From contig NZ_CP150304.1 in the NCBI RefSeq assembly GCF_037992945.1, positions 3,723,501 to 3,787,500 on the forward strand: a stretch of DNA of 64,000 nucleotides. Direction: 5' to 3'. Position numbers and translations under genes: made by a program. The notes beneath the pieces are model-generated. The model saw nothing but the letters and a program-made list of their open reading frames with translations. It searched no databases and was not told where the DNA came from. This stretch comes from Peribacillus sp. FSL E2-0218 (GTDB lineage: Bacteria; Bacillota; Bacilli; Bacillales; DSM-1321). How positions within the stretch are numbered: position 1 is the first letter of the stretch; each line of letters opens with the position of its first letter. Of the stretch, positions 28,148 to 37,436 are shown piece after piece.

Positions 28148-28588
28148 TCAGACGATCACTTCCACCGTATCAATTGGCTTCCTGACGAGACACATGATTC
28201 CCGGCACGATGAAGAAAATAACCGGCCATATTTGAAAAACGGTCACTATCCCCGTAATGATCCATATAATTCCGGCTGGCCTCGCTTTGCCGCCTTTTAA
28301 TAGAAAGATAGAACTCAAGCCGCCTGCCAATGCAATGATCAATGAGATGATCCCCGCCCACAGCAGACCCATGAATAACTTGATGGACATATCGATCTCG
28401 GATGCCGAAAACTCCGAATCGGTCATTAATGAATAGTCCACCAGTCCTTTCAAATCAACACTGTTGATATAAACGGCTGCAATAATCGTTACAATCAAAA
28501 AGATCGCAGCGATGCTGACGCCAATGATACTTAACGCGTATTCCCATGTACGTTTCAATTCGTTCGCCTCCCCAAGAAAGTTACTCAT
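28148..28588 (-). CDS. DUF4064-like membrane protein
   Basis: 146 residues, three or four predicted helices (about 17-40, 70-95, 100-115 and 118-138). The short charged N-terminus (LKRTWEYALSIIGV), a GGLSSIFLLKGGKARPAGI linker and a C-terminal hydrophobic end fit the DUF4064 family of small Bacillus membrane proteins. The function is unknown. Monocistronic between the transglycosylase and the siroheme genes. Confidence 0.65.
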   Translation of the reverse strand: MSNFLGEANELKRTWEYALSIIGVSIAAIFLIVTIIAAVYINSVDLKGLVDYSLMTDSEFSASEIDMSIKLFMGLLWAGIISLIIALAGGLSSIFLLKGGKARPAGIIWIITGIVTVFQIWPVIFFIVPGIMCLVRKPIDTVEVIV

Positions 28589-28738
28589 ATATAATACCCA
28601 TTTTGTCGCGGATTAAAAGACTTTTATTCAAACAACCACATAAACTGCCAGCGGTTTGCTTGATATCCTCAGCCGCCAGGGGCGATGGGGAAAGGGGAAT
28701 GTAACATCGAATGAGAAGTACCCTGGAAATGTTGATGT

Positions 28739-30190
28739 TCAATATAAGCAGGGAAAGGTTTTAATCAGAGCCACCAATCCTTCCACAGAAGGTTCTTCTG
28801 GCATCATATGTACGGAAAATCCATAGTCTTGGATTCTTTTGCCGGTGCTTTTGCCGATGACGCCAATCGAAGCACGCCTTAACAGCGCTTCAATATCCAC
28901 ATTTGCCTTGCTAGTGTATTCCATCAGCATATCAACGGAATGCCGGTTCGAAAAAAGCACCGTATCGACAGCTTTTTCGGCTAGCATTCTCGGCAGTATT
29001 TCAAAGAATCTCTCATCGACAAATTTCTCGATCGATTGGACATAATCCGCTTCCCCATAATCCGAATCGATTCGGTTCTTATCGCTATCTCCAATAACCA
29101 ACAGCCTTCCCGTATCCTCCATCTCGGTTTGGAGCTTTGCCACCAATCCGCGCTGTTGCAGAACCTGCTTCGATTTCCTCGATACAACATAAAGTTCAGA
29201 TGATATCCGCCGAAAATCAATGGCATGTTCTGTGAGAGAATCCAAGAATCCGTGGATGCTTTCTGGCGAAGTGAAGAGAATTCGTTCATACGAAAGAAAA
29301 GAGAGCAACTGGCTTTCTTCCATTTTCACACCATTCGCCATCCATTTCGGGAACTCGATGACATCGCCGCCAAGTTCCTGCAACTCTTCCGCCAAATGAC
29401 TCTTTACCGTGCCAGTCCTGGCCACTAAAAATTGTTGGCCGTATAGTGGTTTGTTCTCGAACCATTGCAGGTTTCCCCTAAGTGTAATGACATCGCCGAC
29501 CAAGGTGATCGCTGGATTGAGAAGCGACTTTTCCCTTACCCTTTCCACTATATCGTCCAATGTCCCCTCGGCGGTTACCTGTCGTCCATATGTACCCCAT
29601 TGAATCACAAGTACCGGCGTGTTTCCGGGCTTTCCATGGCCGATCAAGTTTTTGCAAATATCCGTAAGGTTGGCCACCCCCATATAAAAGGCAATCGTAT
29701 CTATCCCATCGACGAGCCCCTTCCAACCTATATCTTGCAATCCTTCTCCATGGCCCGTCACCATGGCAAAGGAGCGCCCATGATTTCGGTGTGTCACGGG
29801 GACGCCCGCATAGATGGAGGAGGCGATCCCAGACGTAACGCCCGGAATGATTTCAAAGGAGATCCCGTTAGCTTGCAACGACTCCGCTTCCTCACCCACT
29901 CTTCCAAAAACGGCAGGGTCCCCGCCTTTCAGACGAATGACCACCAATCCATCAAGGGCCTTCGACACAAGCAGGGCATTGATGTCCGATTGATCGATGC
30001 CATTCGAATAAGGTGTCTTCCCGCAATAAATCAATTCGCAATCGAGCGAGGCGGCTTCCAATATTTTAGGATTCAGCAGTCTATCATATATAATGACATC
30101 TGCTTTTTCAATTGCCCTTTGGCCTTTTACGGTAATCAATCCCGCATCCCCCGGGCCTGCGCCCACAAAATAAACCTTGCCAATGGTCAT
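28739..30190 (-). CDS. nasF: Uroporphyrinogen-III C-methyltransferase fused to HemD-like domain (NasF type)
   Basis: 483 residues from ATG 30190, the same length as B. subtilis NasF. The N-terminal half (1-240) is the SAM-dependent uroporphyrinogen III methyltransferase CobA/SumT with VYFVGAGPGDAGLITVKG, RLKGGDPAVFGR and a GVTSGIASSIYAGVPVTHR segment; the C-terminal half resembles uroporphyrinogen III synthase (HemD). It makes precorrin-2 on the way to siroheme for nitrite or sulfite reductase. No nitrite reductase genes are adjacent, so siroheme demand is supplied elsewhere. It overlaps the end of the next HemD-like gene's frame, suggesting coupling. The symbol is by resemblance. Confidence 0.88.
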   Translation of the reverse strand: MTIGKVYFVGAGPGDAGLITVKGQRAIEKADVIIYDRLLNPKILEAASLDCELIYCGKTPYSNGIDQSDINALLVSKALDGLVVIRLKGGDPAVFGRVGEEAESLQANGISFEIIPGVTSGIASSIYAGVPVTHRNHGRSFAMVTGHGEGLQDIGWKGLVDGIDTIAFYMGVANLTDICKNLIGHGKPGNTPVLVIQWGTYGRQVTAEGTLDDIVERVREKSLLNPAITLVGDVITLRGNLQWFENKPLYGQQFLVARTGTVKSHLAEELQELGGDVIEFPKWMANGVKMEESQLLSFLSYERILFTSPESIHGFLDSLTEHAIDFRRISSELYVVSRKSKQVLQQRGLVAKLQTEMEDTGRLLVIGDSDKNRIDSDYGEADYVQSIEKFVDERFFEILPRMLAEKAVDTVLFSNRHSVDMLMEYTSKANVDIEALLRRASIGVIGKSTGKRIQDYGFSVHMMPEEPSVEGLVALIKTFPCLY

Positions 30191-30203
30191 TGCGCCCTCA
30201 CCC

Positions 30204-31019
30204 CTATCTGCTTGCAATCCCGTGATAAAATTTCACCAGTTCCACCATTGCACTGCCCATCCGTTGATCCTCAGGATAAATGACCCGCTCGATTCCTTCA
30301 TCGATTACCACTTGCGCCGTTACCTTTCCGACTGCAAGTGCAACGACCTTCGATTTGAATTGTTCAATTATTTGATCCTCCAGACCTTGTTCACGGACAA
30401 ATTTCATTAAATTGCGAGGCTGCGGTGCACTCGTGAACACGACGGAATCGATGGTGCCATCAAGGATTTCTCCTGCTAACTGCTGCATCGTTTCTATTTC
30501 AGGCGCTATATGTTCATAGGGAAGGATTTCTTTATGTTCCACGCTTTGTTCATCCAGCCAGTTCATCAAGAGCGGAGCAGGATCGCCATGAAGCTGCAGG
30601 GCAACCTTTACAGCGCCGGACAGATGTCCCTCCAGGTTGCGGACGAGTCCTGCCGTACTTCCATCATCATCACGGATCAACGGGTTGAGGCCAAGCTTCT
30701 TCAGCATATTCACCGTTTTATAGCCCCTGGCCGCGATTTTCGTTGACCGTAAAGCTGCTATGAAACGCTCCCCCGCTTCCAGCTTCAATGCCGTTTTATA
30801 TAAAAGCTCCGTACCCACTCCCGTCGTGAGGATGATCCAATCGAACTCTCCTGCCATCAAACGGGTGACATCTTCTTCCAAATGGGAATCATCAAGGAAT
30901 ACCGTCCCTTGTGCCGGACGAACAAGCGGGACTCCGCCAAGATTATGCACGATCTTGCTGAGCTCTTCCGTTTTCCTTGCCCCCAATAAAGCAATGGTCC
31001 TGCCATCAAGCTTACTCAT
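30204..31019 (-). CDS. Uroporphyrinogen-III synthase-like protein
   Basis: 271 residues, AGGAGG 7 nt before ATG 31019. HemD-fold signs: an early GRTIALLGARKTEEL segment, a FDWIILTTGVG segment in domain 1, a DSVVFTSAPQPRNL segment in domain 2 and a final VALAVGKVTAQVV. HemD closes and inverts ring D of hydroxymethylbilane. The primary hemD normally sits in hemAXCDBL elsewhere, and the next gene also carries a HemD domain, so this is a second or third copy that may serve siroheme only or have changed function. The stop is 13 bases upstream of the start of the next gene. Confidence 0.8.
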   Translation of the reverse strand: MSKLDGRTIALLGARKTEELSKIVHNLGGVPLVRPAQGTVFLDDSHLEEDVTRLMAGEFDWIILTTGVGTELLYKTALKLEAGERFIAALRSTKIAARGYKTVNMLKKLGLNPLIRDDDGSTAGLVRNLEGHLSGAVKVALQLHGDPAPLLMNWLDEQSVEHKEILPYEHIAPEIETMQQLAGEILDGTIDSVVFTSAPQPRNLMKFVREQGLEDQIIEQFKSKVVALAVGKVTAQVVIDEGIERVIYPEDQRMGSAMVELVKFYHGIASR

Positions 31020-31161
31020 GTTTGTTCCTCCTATATGTCAATCCATTTTTGATTGTGCTGGTCCACCTCACCCATTATACAAATTTTCAGTCTTTTGCAC
31101 CATAGAAAACGAATGACACCTGAAAATCCTTGACCTCTTCCAGGGCGGCGCCAGATTTCAT

Positions 31162-31701
31162 TCATTTTCCAATTCCCGAATATATCCGCATTAAGTCTGA
31201 TACATCTTGACCATCACATGACATGCCGTGTATGGCACCAAACCTAATGAATGCTTCCCCATCCAGTTCCCCCATATCGTCCACCATTGAAATGACAAAT
31301 ATATCAGCTTCCAGGTGTTTTATGAAGCCTTGCACCTCCCCGGGAACATTAAGGAGGTCAACCGAAACCATGAAGTTATGTTTATGGGCAAAGTCGAGAA
31401 AACTCAAAAGCAAATCATCATTTTCATCAACGAAATCGAGATGACTTTGTTTTTTGGCCTGATATAGTTTCTTGATTTTCTTAATATATTTCGTCTGGAT
31501 ATTCATTTGGTGGATGTTATCGACATAAAGCAGGCGATAGCCATCATACATTCCGTTGGATGCCATATTGGCTGCCACTAAAAATGCATCCGACACTTTT
31601 AAGATTCTGACCACATCGAATTTTCTTAAGTCATTAGGATCCGAGTATAGTTCCACCAGTTCTTTTCTTTCCATCATATTAAGCAATTGTTTTTTCATCA
31701 T
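31162..31701 (-). CDS. Hypothetical protein, 179 residues
   Basis: Not recognised. Soluble, no signal peptide, with an N-terminal helical part, a KKIKKLYQAKK basic segment, and a second half of mixed strands and helices (acidic VDDMGELDGEAFIRFG segment). AAGGAA upstream of ATG ATG at 31701/31698. It is on the same strand as the siroheme genes but 140 bases before them. The frame has normal coding composition, so it is probably expressed. Confidence 0.6.
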   Translation of the reverse strand: MMKKQLLNMMERKELVELYSDPNDLRKFDVVRILKVSDAFLVAANMASNGMYDGYRLLYVDNIHQMNIQTKYIKKIKKLYQAKKQSHLDFVDENDDLLLSFLDFAHKHNFMVSVDLLNVPGEVQGFIKHLEADIFVISMVDDMGELDGEAFIRFGAIHGMSCDGQDVSDLMRIYSGIGK

Positions 31702-31759
31702 TGATTTCCTTCCAACTGGAATTCACCGTTTTGCCAAAGCAAATAGCCTGTCACGCAGA

Positions 31760-32044
31760 TCACGCGCTGTGAATGGCCCTCTGGGCAGCCTGCTCATCTC
31801 CTTTTTTCACAAAAACATCGTATTGAGTCATTTTGTTGCGATTTTGAAAGTCCGTGGAACCTAGCTGGAGAGGCGTTTTCGTTTTGAAGCCCACCCCTTC
31901 CCTTTCCAATTTTGCGATTACCTTAAAATAATTATCATGGCCGAATGCGGTATAAATACAAGTCCAATATTTATAGGTAATCAGTTTGGCCATTACCACA
32001 CATGCTACGACCAAAATCAGCGTTCCAATGATGATATACTTCAT
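31760..32044 (-). CDS. Small membrane protein, hypothetical
   Basis: 94 residues from ATG 32044 (AAAGGAG 9 nt upstream); the frame extends to 32071 without a site. One N-terminal helix (about 3-22), then a soluble tail with KVIAKLEREGVGFKT and YDVFVKKGDEQAAQRAI. The tail resembles the 2-ligand DUF2007-like pattern of small proteins, with weak support. It is 58 bases ahead of the 31701 gene and may be cotranscribed with it. Confidence 0.6.
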   Translation of the reverse strand: MKYIIIGTLILVVACVVMAKLITYKYWTCIYTAFGHDNYFKVIAKLEREGVGFKTKTPLQLGSTDFQNRNKMTQYDVFVKKGDEQAAQRAIHSA

Positions 32045-32257
32045 ACTTCCCAGCTCCTTTACCAGTTTCAAACGTTTGGAATATCCCTTCTTTACACTAT
32101 ATTCTTTGTGCCATCCATCATCTCCTTTTTAAACGGCCTTCTCTTTGGTCAGTGCCGATCCGGCAACCATTGCAAATGCTGCTACATTCATATAAAAAAC
32201 AAATTAACTATTTCTTTTGTTTGTTGCAATGTTGTCGTGCTATGTAGTACAATAACA

Positions 32258-32275
32258 TTGTGAAATGATTCACAA
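32258..32275. promoter_or_regulatory. Rex operator 1
   Basis: Perfect inverted repeat TTGTGAA-N4-TTCACAA, the Rex consensus. Overlaps the predicted transcription start of ldh, so NADH-free Rex would block initiation; rising NADH would release it. Confidence 0.85.
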
Positions 32276-32340
32276 AGTAATTACTTACAACAAGAACCCA
32301 AACGTGAAAACAGGCAAGCTTGCCATTTTTTTGCAACAAT

Positions 32341-32358
32341 ATGTGAATTTGTTCACAA
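32341..32358. promoter_or_regulatory. Rex operator 2
   Basis: ATGTGAA-N4-TTCACAA, one mismatch from the Rex consensus, about 83 bases downstream of operator 1. Confidence 0.75.
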
Positions 32359-32500
32359 ATTTAATGGGGGGATGATCAGGCAACCTTTCTAAAGAATTCC
32401 CCTGGGAAACGGGGGACAGAATAATACTGCAATGAAATTCGAGTAGGGAATTATTTATATCAAAAGTAATTTACATTCGGAGAAATTGGAGGTATTCATT

Positions 32501-33433
32501 ATGAATTCTACAAAAGGAACGAAAGTCGTTTTGGTTGGTACTGGCGCAGTTGGATCAAGTTATGCCTACGCATTGATGAATCAAGGAATATGCGATGAGT
32601 TGGTGCTTGTCGATTTGAATCAAGAAAAAGCGAAAGGCGATGTTATGGACTTAGATCATGGTCTTGTGTATGCGCCTAGTGCCATGAATATAAAATCCGG
32701 ATCATACAAGGACTGTTCGGATGCAGCAATCGTCGTAATATGTGCTGGGGCAGCACAAAAGCCCGGAGAAACCAGGTTAGATCTTGTAAAGAAAAATATG
32801 AACATTTTTGAAGCGATCGTCGGCAGCATCATGAAAGCTGGATTTAATGGCATTTTCTTGGTCGCAACGAATCCAGTGGACATTTTGGCATATGCGACTT
32901 GGAAATTTTCCGGTTTACCGAAAGAAAAAGTGATTGGGTCAGGGACTATATTGGATTCTGCAAGATTCCGCTCTTTATTAGGGCAAGAATTCAATACCGC
33001 ACCTACAAGTATCCATGCCTATATCATTGGTGAACATGGTGATTCACAACTCCCGGTTTGGAGCTCTGCCAATTTCTCCGGTTTGCCGATCGCACCAAAA
33101 TTAACGGAGGCAAGAAAAAAAGAGATTGCCGTCAGTGTCCGTGATGCTGCCTACCAGATCATTGAGTCTAAAGGTGCTACGTATTACGGAATCGCAATGG
33201 GATTGGCCAGAATCACAAAAGCGATTTTAAAGAATGAAAATGTCGTCTTGCCAGTGGGGTCATTGTTGGAAGGCGAATATGGCCATAGCAATGTTTATAT
33301 CGGCACCCCTACTGTCATTAATCGCACAGGTGCAAAAAGCATTGTCGAGCTTACCCTTAACGAGAGCGAAACGGAACAGTTTGCCCGTTCAGTTCATACG
33401 CTTCAAGATATTCAAGCCCAATTTTGGGAGTAG
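32501..33433 (+). CDS. ldh: L-lactate dehydrogenase
   Basis: Cytoplasmic enzyme reducing pyruvate to L-lactate with NADH during fermentation. 310 residues from ATG 32501 (GGAGG 7 nt upstream; the TTG at 32486 is within that site). The NAD loop GTGAVGSSYA is at 13-22, Arg92 in the GETR loop binds substrate, and catalytic His179 is in GEHGDSQ. Cotranscribed with lctP 43 bases downstream. Rex control is strongly indicated. Confidence 0.96.
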   Translation: MNSTKGTKVVLVGTGAVGSSYAYALMNQGICDELVLVDLNQEKAKGDVMDLDHGLVYAPSAMNIKSGSYKDCSDAAIVVICAGAAQKPGETRLDLVKKNMNIFEAIVGSIMKAGFNGIFLVATNPVDILAYATWKFSGLPKEKVIGSGTILDSARFRSLLGQEFNTAPTSIHAYIIGEHGDSQLPVWSSANFSGLPIAPKLTEARKKEIAVSVRDAAYQIIESKGATYYGIAMGLARITKAILKNENVVLPVGSLLEGEYGHSNVYIGTPTVINRTGAKSIVELTLNESETEQFARSVHTLQDIQAQFWE

Positions 33434-33476
33434 TTACTTTCTCTAACCAGAATTTCTTACACAGGGAGCTGTCAAT

Positions 33477-35048
33477 ATGTTAGCAGAAACATACAACCCC
33501 TTTAATAATCTTGCCCTTTCAGCATTGGTTGCAGCTATACCGATCCTTTTATTTCTATTATGCTTGACCATCTTTAAAATGAAGGGAATACATGCAGCCC
33601 TTTTAAACCTATTCGTTACCTTTCTTATTGTCCTCTTCCTCTTTAAGCTACCTTTGGGAGAAGCCATCGGAAGTGTGGTTCAAGGTACGTTCCAAGGAAT
33701 ATGGCCGATTGGTTATATCATCGTGATGGCGGTCTGGTTATATAAAATCTCCGTTAAATCCGGCAAGTTCGAGGTGTTACGCGGCAGCATTGCAGGGATT
33801 TCACAAGACCAGCGCCTTCAGCTTTTACTGATTGGTTTTTGCTTCAACGCCTTTCTTGAAGGGGCAGCAGGTTTTGGTGTACCGATCGCCATCTGTGCCG
33901 TCCTATTAGTGTCATTGGGATTCAAGCCTTTACAGGCAGCGATGCTCTGTCTGATAGCAAATGGTGCTTCAGGAGCATTTGGGGCAATCGGGATACCCGT
34001 TGGCATCATTGATACATTCGGCCTGGAAAATGTGACTTCGATGAATGTGTCCGTGATGACCGCGTTAACACTGCCACTCATTAACTTTACCATTCCGTTT
34101 TTATTAATATGGTTGATGGATGGAATGAAAGGGATCAAACAAGTATTGCCGGCCATATTAGTGACATCGATTACTTATACTGTATCCCAGGCAATCATGA
34201 CCGTTTTTATAGGCCCAGAGTTAGCTGACATTATTCCATCACTATTAACAATGGGTGTGTTGGCGCTATTCCTAAATAAGTGGCAGCCTACACACATATT
34301 TTTACTCAACGGCAAAGAGTATCAGGTTGAAAAGCATACTAAGAGTGATGTTATCAAGGCATGGTCTCCATTCTATTTATTAACGGCATTTGTCTTGATT
34401 TGGAGCTTACCTGCATTTAAAGGATTGTTTTCTCAAGGAGGCGTCTTTGAATCGGCTGTTCTGAAATTTACGATTCCGGGGTCATCGATTGCGATCGGCA
34501 TTGATTTAATCGGTGCTACGGGAACGGCAATCTTATTGGCTGCGCTGACGACCATCGCAACGACAAAAGCCATTAATGTCAGGGAAGGTCTTTCCCTCCT
34601 GAAAAAAACGGTTTCAGAGTTTCGGATTCCAATCATCATGATCTGTGCAATCATCGGGATAGCCAAATTGATGTCATATGGTGGATTAACCATCGTTTTA
34701 GGCGAAGCGGTTGCGACAACAGGGCATATCTTCCCGCTCTTATCACCGCTATTAGGCTGGATTGGCGTGTTCATGACTGGGTCTGTAGTGAATAACAATA
34801 CGTTATTTGCTCCGATACAGTCCACTGCAGGTCATATCATCGGGACAAACCCATCATTATTGGTTTCCGCAAACACGGCCGGGGGCGTCATGGCAAAGCT
34901 CGTTTCCCCACAATCAATCGCAATCGCTACGGCAGCCGTCGGAGAAACCGGACAAGAATCCGCCTTAACGAAAATGACATTGAAATACAGCTTTGGGTTA
35001 TTAGCCTTCGTATGCATTTGGACATTCATATTGTCGCTAATCTTTTAA
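33477..35048 (+). CDS. lctP: L-lactate permease (LctP family)
   Basis: 523 residues, about 13 membrane helices, proton-coupled lactate carrier of the LctP/LldP family. Family segments include an early NPFNNLALSALVAAIPI region, GAAGFGVPIAICAV, and a late SVVNNNTLFAPIQ. GGGAG precedes ATG 33477. Downstream of ldh in one Rex-controlled unit, which fits export of fermentation lactate or its uptake later. Ends at the strong terminator 35077-35125. Confidence 0.95.
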   Translation: MLAETYNPFNNLALSALVAAIPILLFLLCLTIFKMKGIHAALLNLFVTFLIVLFLFKLPLGEAIGSVVQGTFQGIWPIGYIIVMAVWLYKISVKSGKFEVLRGSIAGISQDQRLQLLLIGFCFNAFLEGAAGFGVPIAICAVLLVSLGFKPLQAAMLCLIANGASGAFGAIGIPVGIIDTFGLENVTSMNVSVMTALTLPLINFTIPFLLIWLMDGMKGIKQVLPAILVTSITYTVSQAIMTVFIGPELADIIPSLLTMGVLALFLNKWQPTHIFLLNGKEYQVEKHTKSDVIKAWSPFYLLTAFVLIWSLPAFKGLFSQGGVFESAVLKFTIPGSSIAIGIDLIGATGTAILLAALTTIATTKAINVREGLSLLKKTVSEFRIPIIMICAIIGIAKLMSYGGLTIVLGEAVATTGHIFPLLSPLLGWIGVFMTGSVVNNNTLFAPIQSTAGHIIGTNPSLLVSANTAGGVMAKLVSPQSIAIATAAVGETGQESALTKMTLKYSFGLLAFVCIWTFILSLIF

Positions 35049-35076
35049 AACAAACGAGTAAAAACTCACGGCTTTG

Positions 35077-35125
35077 AAAAAAGGCTGCATCCAAGATGAT
35101 TCATTCATCTTGGATGCAGCCTTTT
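35077..35125. terminator. Strong bidirectional terminator
   Basis: Perfect 20-bp stem AAAGGCTGCATCCAAGATGA and its complement with a 5-base loop, A run left and T run right, between convergent lctP and the DsbA-like gene. Confidence 0.95.
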
Positions 35126-35151
35126 ATACATGTACGTCCTTCCTGGCCGGA

Positions 35152-35862
35152 TTATTTTTCCGGCACGCTACAGGAGCCATCCGCACATGCTTCACCAGTT
35201 GCGGGATCATTGACCATTTGAAGCGGGTTTTCCTCCGCCCACACTTTTTTCAGTGTATCAAGGAAAGCTTCGATTGGCTGAGCTCCGGATATGCCATATT
35301 TGCGGTTGATCACAAAGAAGGGAACACCGGTTATTCCAAGCTGGCTTCCTTCCTGCTCATCGCCCCTTACTTCAGCCGTGAATGCCGGCCCGGCGAGAAC
35401 GGCTTCAGCTTCAGACTTATCAAGGCCGGCTTCTTGTGCCAGCTTGACCAGTTCAGCATGATCGCCAATATGCTTACCTTCCGTAAAGTATGCTTTAAAC
35501 AGGCGCTCGTTCATTTCATTCTCTTTACCTTTTGATTGGGCAAGGTACATCAGGCGGTGAGCATCGAACGAATTCGTCAAGACGATGTTGTCCAAATGAT
35601 AATCGAGCCCCAATTCCTTTGCCTGTTGCGTCAGGTTTTGGCTGCTTGCTGCCACGTCCGCTTGCGACATGCCATATTTTTTCATAAGCATTTCCTGTTG
35701 GGTCATATTGATGTCCCGTTCTGCGTCAGGATTCAGCTCAAAGCTGCGAAATTCCACCTCCACCTGCTCTTTATTTTCAAATTGCTTCAAAGCCTCTTCG
35801 AATCGACGTTTCCCTATATAACAGAACGGACATTGATAATCCGACCAAATTTCCACCTTCAT
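35152..35862 (-). CDS. DsbA-family oxidoreductase (FrnE-like)
   Basis: 236 residues from ATG 35862 behind GGAGG. Thioredoxin fold with an inserted helical domain: active site CPFC at 11-14, cis-Pro in GITGVPFFVI. No signal peptide, so it acts in the cytoplasm, unlike secreted DsbA; FrnE-like proteins are implicated in polyketide/2-hydroxychromene isomerase-type chemistry or in oxidative stress. The end has a CADGSC motif, a second possible redox pair. The Rrf2 regulator gene starts 74 bases further on the same strand. Confidence 0.85.
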   Translation of the reverse strand: MKVEIWSDYQCPFCYIGKRRFEEALKQFENKEQVEVEFRSFELNPDAERDINMTQQEMLMKKYGMSQADVAASSQNLTQQAKELGLDYHLDNIVLTNSFDAHRLMYLAQSKGKENEMNERLFKAYFTEGKHIGDHAELVKLAQEAGLDKSEAEAVLAGPAFTAEVRGDEQEGSQLGITGVPFFVINRKYGISGAQPIEAFLDTLKKVWAEENPLQMVNDPATGEACADGSCSVPEK

Positions 35863-35935
35863 GTAAATACCTCCTCTATTAAATGCAATCATATTAAGCA
35901 CATTATATAATCAAGGGTATCCTCTTGCAAGGATA

Positions 35936-36391
35936 TTACCCTAGACACTCTTTTTCAAAATGTTCGAAGTCGACTTTTTTCATGAAATCTTCTAAAGTAT
36001 AACCCTTCAATAGACGCAGGGTTTCCTTTTCCGCTTCATTCATGATTTCCTCCAAGGCATCATCCAGCTGCTTCCCGATTTCACCGCATTCGCTCGTTTC
36101 CATACAAACCAAGCATTCCGGCCGGACCGCTTGATACACATCCGCCAAAGTTAGCTGTGATGCTGGCACCTTCAAGCTATATCCCCCATCACGGCCTTCC
36201 TTCGTTTCGACGATGCCCTCAGCTGCAAGCTGTGCCATCACCCTCCTTAAAAACGTGGCATGTGATTTAACCTTTGAGGCAATTGCCGAACTTGTCAGGA
36301 GCTTTTCGCTTTGTGCGAGCCAAACCAGGGAGTGGACGGCGATGGCGAAGCGCGGCGGTCCAATTTGATTATTCCGATTACCTGAAGACAT
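35936..36391 (-). CDS. Rrf2-family transcriptional regulator
   Basis: 151 residues. An N-terminal winged helix (about 10-80, with SHATFLRRVMAQLAAEGIV as recognition region) precedes three cysteines C93, C96 and C102 (ECLVCMETSEC), spaced as in cluster-binding or thiol-sensing Rrf2 proteins. Start ATG 36391 with GGGGG upstream; TTG 36397 is too close to it. It lies upstream of the DsbA-like gene on the same strand and divergent from the EamA gene, both candidate targets. Confidence 0.85.
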   Translation of the reverse strand: MSSGNRNNQIGPPRFAIAVHSLVWLAQSEKLLTSSAIASKVKSHATFLRRVMAQLAAEGIVETKEGRDGGYSLKVPASQLTLADVYQAVRPECLVCMETSECGEIGKQLDDALEEIMNEAEKETLRLLKGYTLEDFMKKVDFEHFEKECLG

Positions 36392-36527
36392 TCTCAATCC
36401 CCCTTACAATCCAATCTATATTCAGTCCATTATACTATGTATCGTTCCCTTAGAACAAATGAACCCTTTGACTTAACCGGCGCATTCCTATAGTCTGAAT
36501 AGTAAATCTTTAAGAAGGAGCGCTTCC

Positions 36528-37436
36528 ATGAAGGATAAATACCCCATGTTACTCGTCATACTCGGTGCCATGCTGTGGGGGACGACCGGCACTGCCCAAT
36601 CATTCGCCCCAGCCGCTGCCAACCCCATTGCAATCGGGGCCGTCCGTTTGGCAGTCGGAGGTGCAGCTTTATGCCTGATGGCAAGTTGGCAAAAAAAGTG
36701 GACACGTAGTAATTGGCCTATCAAAGAAACTTTCCTGGCGACTTTGGGTATGGCCTGCTACCAGCCGCTCTTCTTCATGGCCGTCAGCCTGACCGGAATC
36801 GCCATCGGTACCATCATGACACTAAGCAGCGCGCCCATCATCGCCGGACTCCTTGAGTGGTCGTTTAGTAAAAAACGGCCAGCCGCAAGCTGGTGGGCCG
36901 CCACCGGTTTATCGATTGCAGGATGCTTCCTGCTCTTTTCCAATCATGGGTCGGTTACAATCGACCCAGTCGGCGCATTGCTTGCAATGGGGGCTGGAGC
37001 TTCCTTTACGGTATACACACTGGTCAGTAAAAGGATCTTGAAGCAACAACCTCCGGAAGCGACTGCCGCTGTGATCTTCGGCTTTAGCGCCCTTTTATTG
37101 GCACCCGCTTTATTCATATTGGATATCAGCTGGATCGCCACGCCAAACGGGCTGGCCGTCAGCCTTCACCTTGGCCTTCTTGCTACAGCGGTGGCTTATT
37201 TATTTTTCAACAAAGGACTCATCTCCGTCCCTTCTTCGACAGCCGTTTCCCTGTCACTCGCTGAACCGCTGACAGCCGCCCTTCTAGGCGTATTCCTTGT
37301 CGGTGAAAGCATGGCTTCCCTATCATGGATCGGGATCGCATTGCTTCTATGCGGAATCATCATATTGACGATTTTTCCCGGGGAACGAAAACGTCCTTCA
37401 TCGGTGAAGCACGGGCTTTCCATCAAAGCAGATTGA
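36528..37436 (+). CDS. EamA/DMT-family transporter
   Basis: 302 residues, ten predicted membrane helices in two EamA repeats (about 8-140 and 150-290), with the typical AMLWGTTGTAQ start and a late ALLGVFLVGESMA. Drug/metabolite exporters of this group move amino acids, purines or toxic metabolites. GGAG 8 nt before ATG. Divergent from the Rrf2 gene; the last 14 bases overlap the convergent TetR gene. Substrate unknown. Confidence 0.88.
   Translation: MKDKYPMLLVILGAMLWGTTGTAQSFAPAAANPIAIGAVRLAVGGAALCLMASWQKKWTRSNWPIKETFLATLGMACYQPLFFMAVSLTGIAIGTIMTLSSAPIIAGLLEWSFSKKRPAASWWAATGLSIAGCFLLFSNHGSVTIDPVGALLAMGAGASFTVYTLVSKRILKQQPPEATAAVIFGFSALLLAPALFILDISWIATPNGLAVSLHLGLLATAVAYLFFNKGLISVPSSTAVSLSLAEPLTAALLGVFLVGESMASLSWIGIALLLCGIIILTIFPGERKRPSSVKHGLSIKAD

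Larger units (their letters stand above)
32045..32500. promoter_or_regulatory. Regulatory region of the lactate genes
   Basis: About 455 bases with the ldh promoter (TTGCAA 32224-32229, 18-nt spacer, TACAAT 32248-32253), two Rex-like operators (32258-32275 and 32341-32358) and the palindrome GGCAAGCTTGCC followed by seven T (32313-32332). The first operator falls on the predicted start point and the second about 90 bases into the leader. Confidence 0.65.
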
